From Anthonomus grandis grandis (Eukaryota; Arthropoda; Insecta; Coleoptera; Curculionidae): 64,000 bases of DNA. The number at the start of each line of letters is the position of its first letter. The stretch's first letter is position 1. Shown piece by piece: positions 63,480-64,000 of the stretch. The notes beneath the pieces are model-generated. The model saw nothing but the letters and a program-made list of their open reading frames with translations, ran no database searches and was not told the origin of the DNA. A program made the translations under genes and the position numbers. Location of the stretch: assembly GCF_022605725.1 (NCBI RefSeq), contig NC_065551.1:26722001-26786000 (forward strand), in the 5' to 3' direction.

Positions 63480-63740
63480 GAGACAATTCGTCTCGTTTTA
63501 ACTATGATATGACCGCGATATTTTTCTACTTGAAACCAGGTTTTTCCTGAATAGAAAATTGCTGTATTGTTAGCAAAACTTACTACATATTCCTCCCCAT
63601 ATTTGCTTTATTTTACGCTTACAACTGTCCTATACTTTATTGCATGAAATTTATGGAATACTACTCTTCCCCACATTTAGTCTAATACATTGAACACTGT
63701 CTTTTCAATAACTTTTGTCAAATCAACAAATATGCTTCGG
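63480..63740 (-). pseudogene. Reverse transcriptase relic with FANN in place of FADD
   Basis: On the minus strand 63735-63694 reads IFVDLTKVIEKTVFNVLD, matching 'xFVDLxKAFDTVNHxIL', the first catalytic-aspartate block. About 110 bases later, 63581-63555 reads SFANNTAIF and continues FYSGKTWFQVEKYRG, matching 'LFADDTAIFxSGKxWxxVxxKAE'. Both catalytic aspartates of the FADD box are asparagine here, so the protein would be inactive even without the intervening stops. The family is the non-LTR group in which 'TAIFYSGK' follows the catalytic box. Both ends are lost in AT-rich flanks. Confidence 0.65.
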
Positions 63741-63744
63741 GAAG

Positions 63745-64000
63745 ACTTTGTGATCTACCGAGTTGTATATAGTATGATATTTAGCATTAAAATTATTTAT
63801 TTTAAAGCATATTTTTGAAATGTTGGAAATTAAGAATATAAGATCCATATTTATTTAAATGCTTCTGAATGTAAACTATCTGGTTCTGGAAATTTGTTTT
63901 TAGTGGTTCATTTACTTGTTTATTTGATTTTTTTAAATTTATGCCCAAATTTTTTGCGTTATTTATATGTTTCGTCAGTACATTTTTATGTTTACGAGTT
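63745..64000. other. AT-rich end of window
   Basis: Nothing recognisable; the upstream (5') part of the preceding reverse-transcriptase relic would be expected here but cannot be aligned by eye. Confidence 0.4.

Noticed and set aside
1..64000. Mitochondrial insertion, CRISPR array, rRNA or tRNA genes
   Set aside because: No recognisable mitochondrial protein strings, regularly spaced repeats with unique spacers, rRNA segments or cloverleaf-forming sequence were found by eye.

Overview
This is a stretch of AT-rich animal DNA, almost certainly from an insect. The transposon relics are the usual insect mixture: Jockey/CR1-type non-LTR retrotransposons, Tc1/mariner-type DNA transposons and short TA-flanked inverted-repeat elements. 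A beetle is possible but cannot be settled from the sequence. No bacterial, organellar, tRNA, rRNA or CRISPR features were seen. I could not recognise any intact host protein-coding gene, so the window is best read as a large intergenic or intronic region that has collected mobile-element debris.

Layout. 0.1-1.8 kb: relics of a non-LTR reverse transcriptase and a Tc1-like transposase. 1.8-12.6 kb: non-coding DNA with islands of higher complexity (0.88, 2.86, 8.04, 9.59 and 10.59 kb), a near-perfect 69-base hairpin at 8.94 kb and a hammerhead-like repeat core at 5.72 kb. 12.69-12.99 kb: a tandem array of hairpins whose arms appear to co-vary. 14.4-16.8 kb: the most gene-like part, with a GC-rich promoter-like block and possible minus-strand exon, then a TATA/initiator-like pair, a 102-residue basic ORF and an AATAAA signal. 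16.9-18.5 kb: a mariner fragment and an internally deleted Tc1/mariner element with inverted ends and flanking TA. 19.9-22.2 kb: a diverged, collinear tandem duplication with a reverse-transcriptase fragment nested in the second copy. 22.5-28.4 kb: non-coding, with two candidate micro-exons. 28.46-30.24 kb: the best-preserved retroelement, a 5'-truncated non-LTR element on the minus strand with one stop codon and one frameshift. 30.25-38.4 kb: non-coding, with a degenerate satellite at 36.4-37.1 kb. 38.4-40.1 kb: an internally deleted non-LTR element whose 3' end is tandemly repeated, then a transposase relic. 40.1-48.5 kb: non-coding. 48.57-49.45 kb: a 145-bp palindrome, a non-LTR C-terminal fragment and a short inverted-repeat element in a row. 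54.3-55.8 kb: a degenerate repeat array whose minus-strand translations resemble one another. 58.5-59.6 kb and 63.5-63.75 kb: two more reverse-transcriptase relics.

None of the mobile-element copies can be autonomous. They carry stops, frameshifts, deletions, or in one case asparagines in place of the catalytic aspartates. The islands of richer sequence with homeodomain-, forkhead- and bZIP-like motifs may be regulatory elements of a neighbouring gene. That is inference and needs cross-species alignment.
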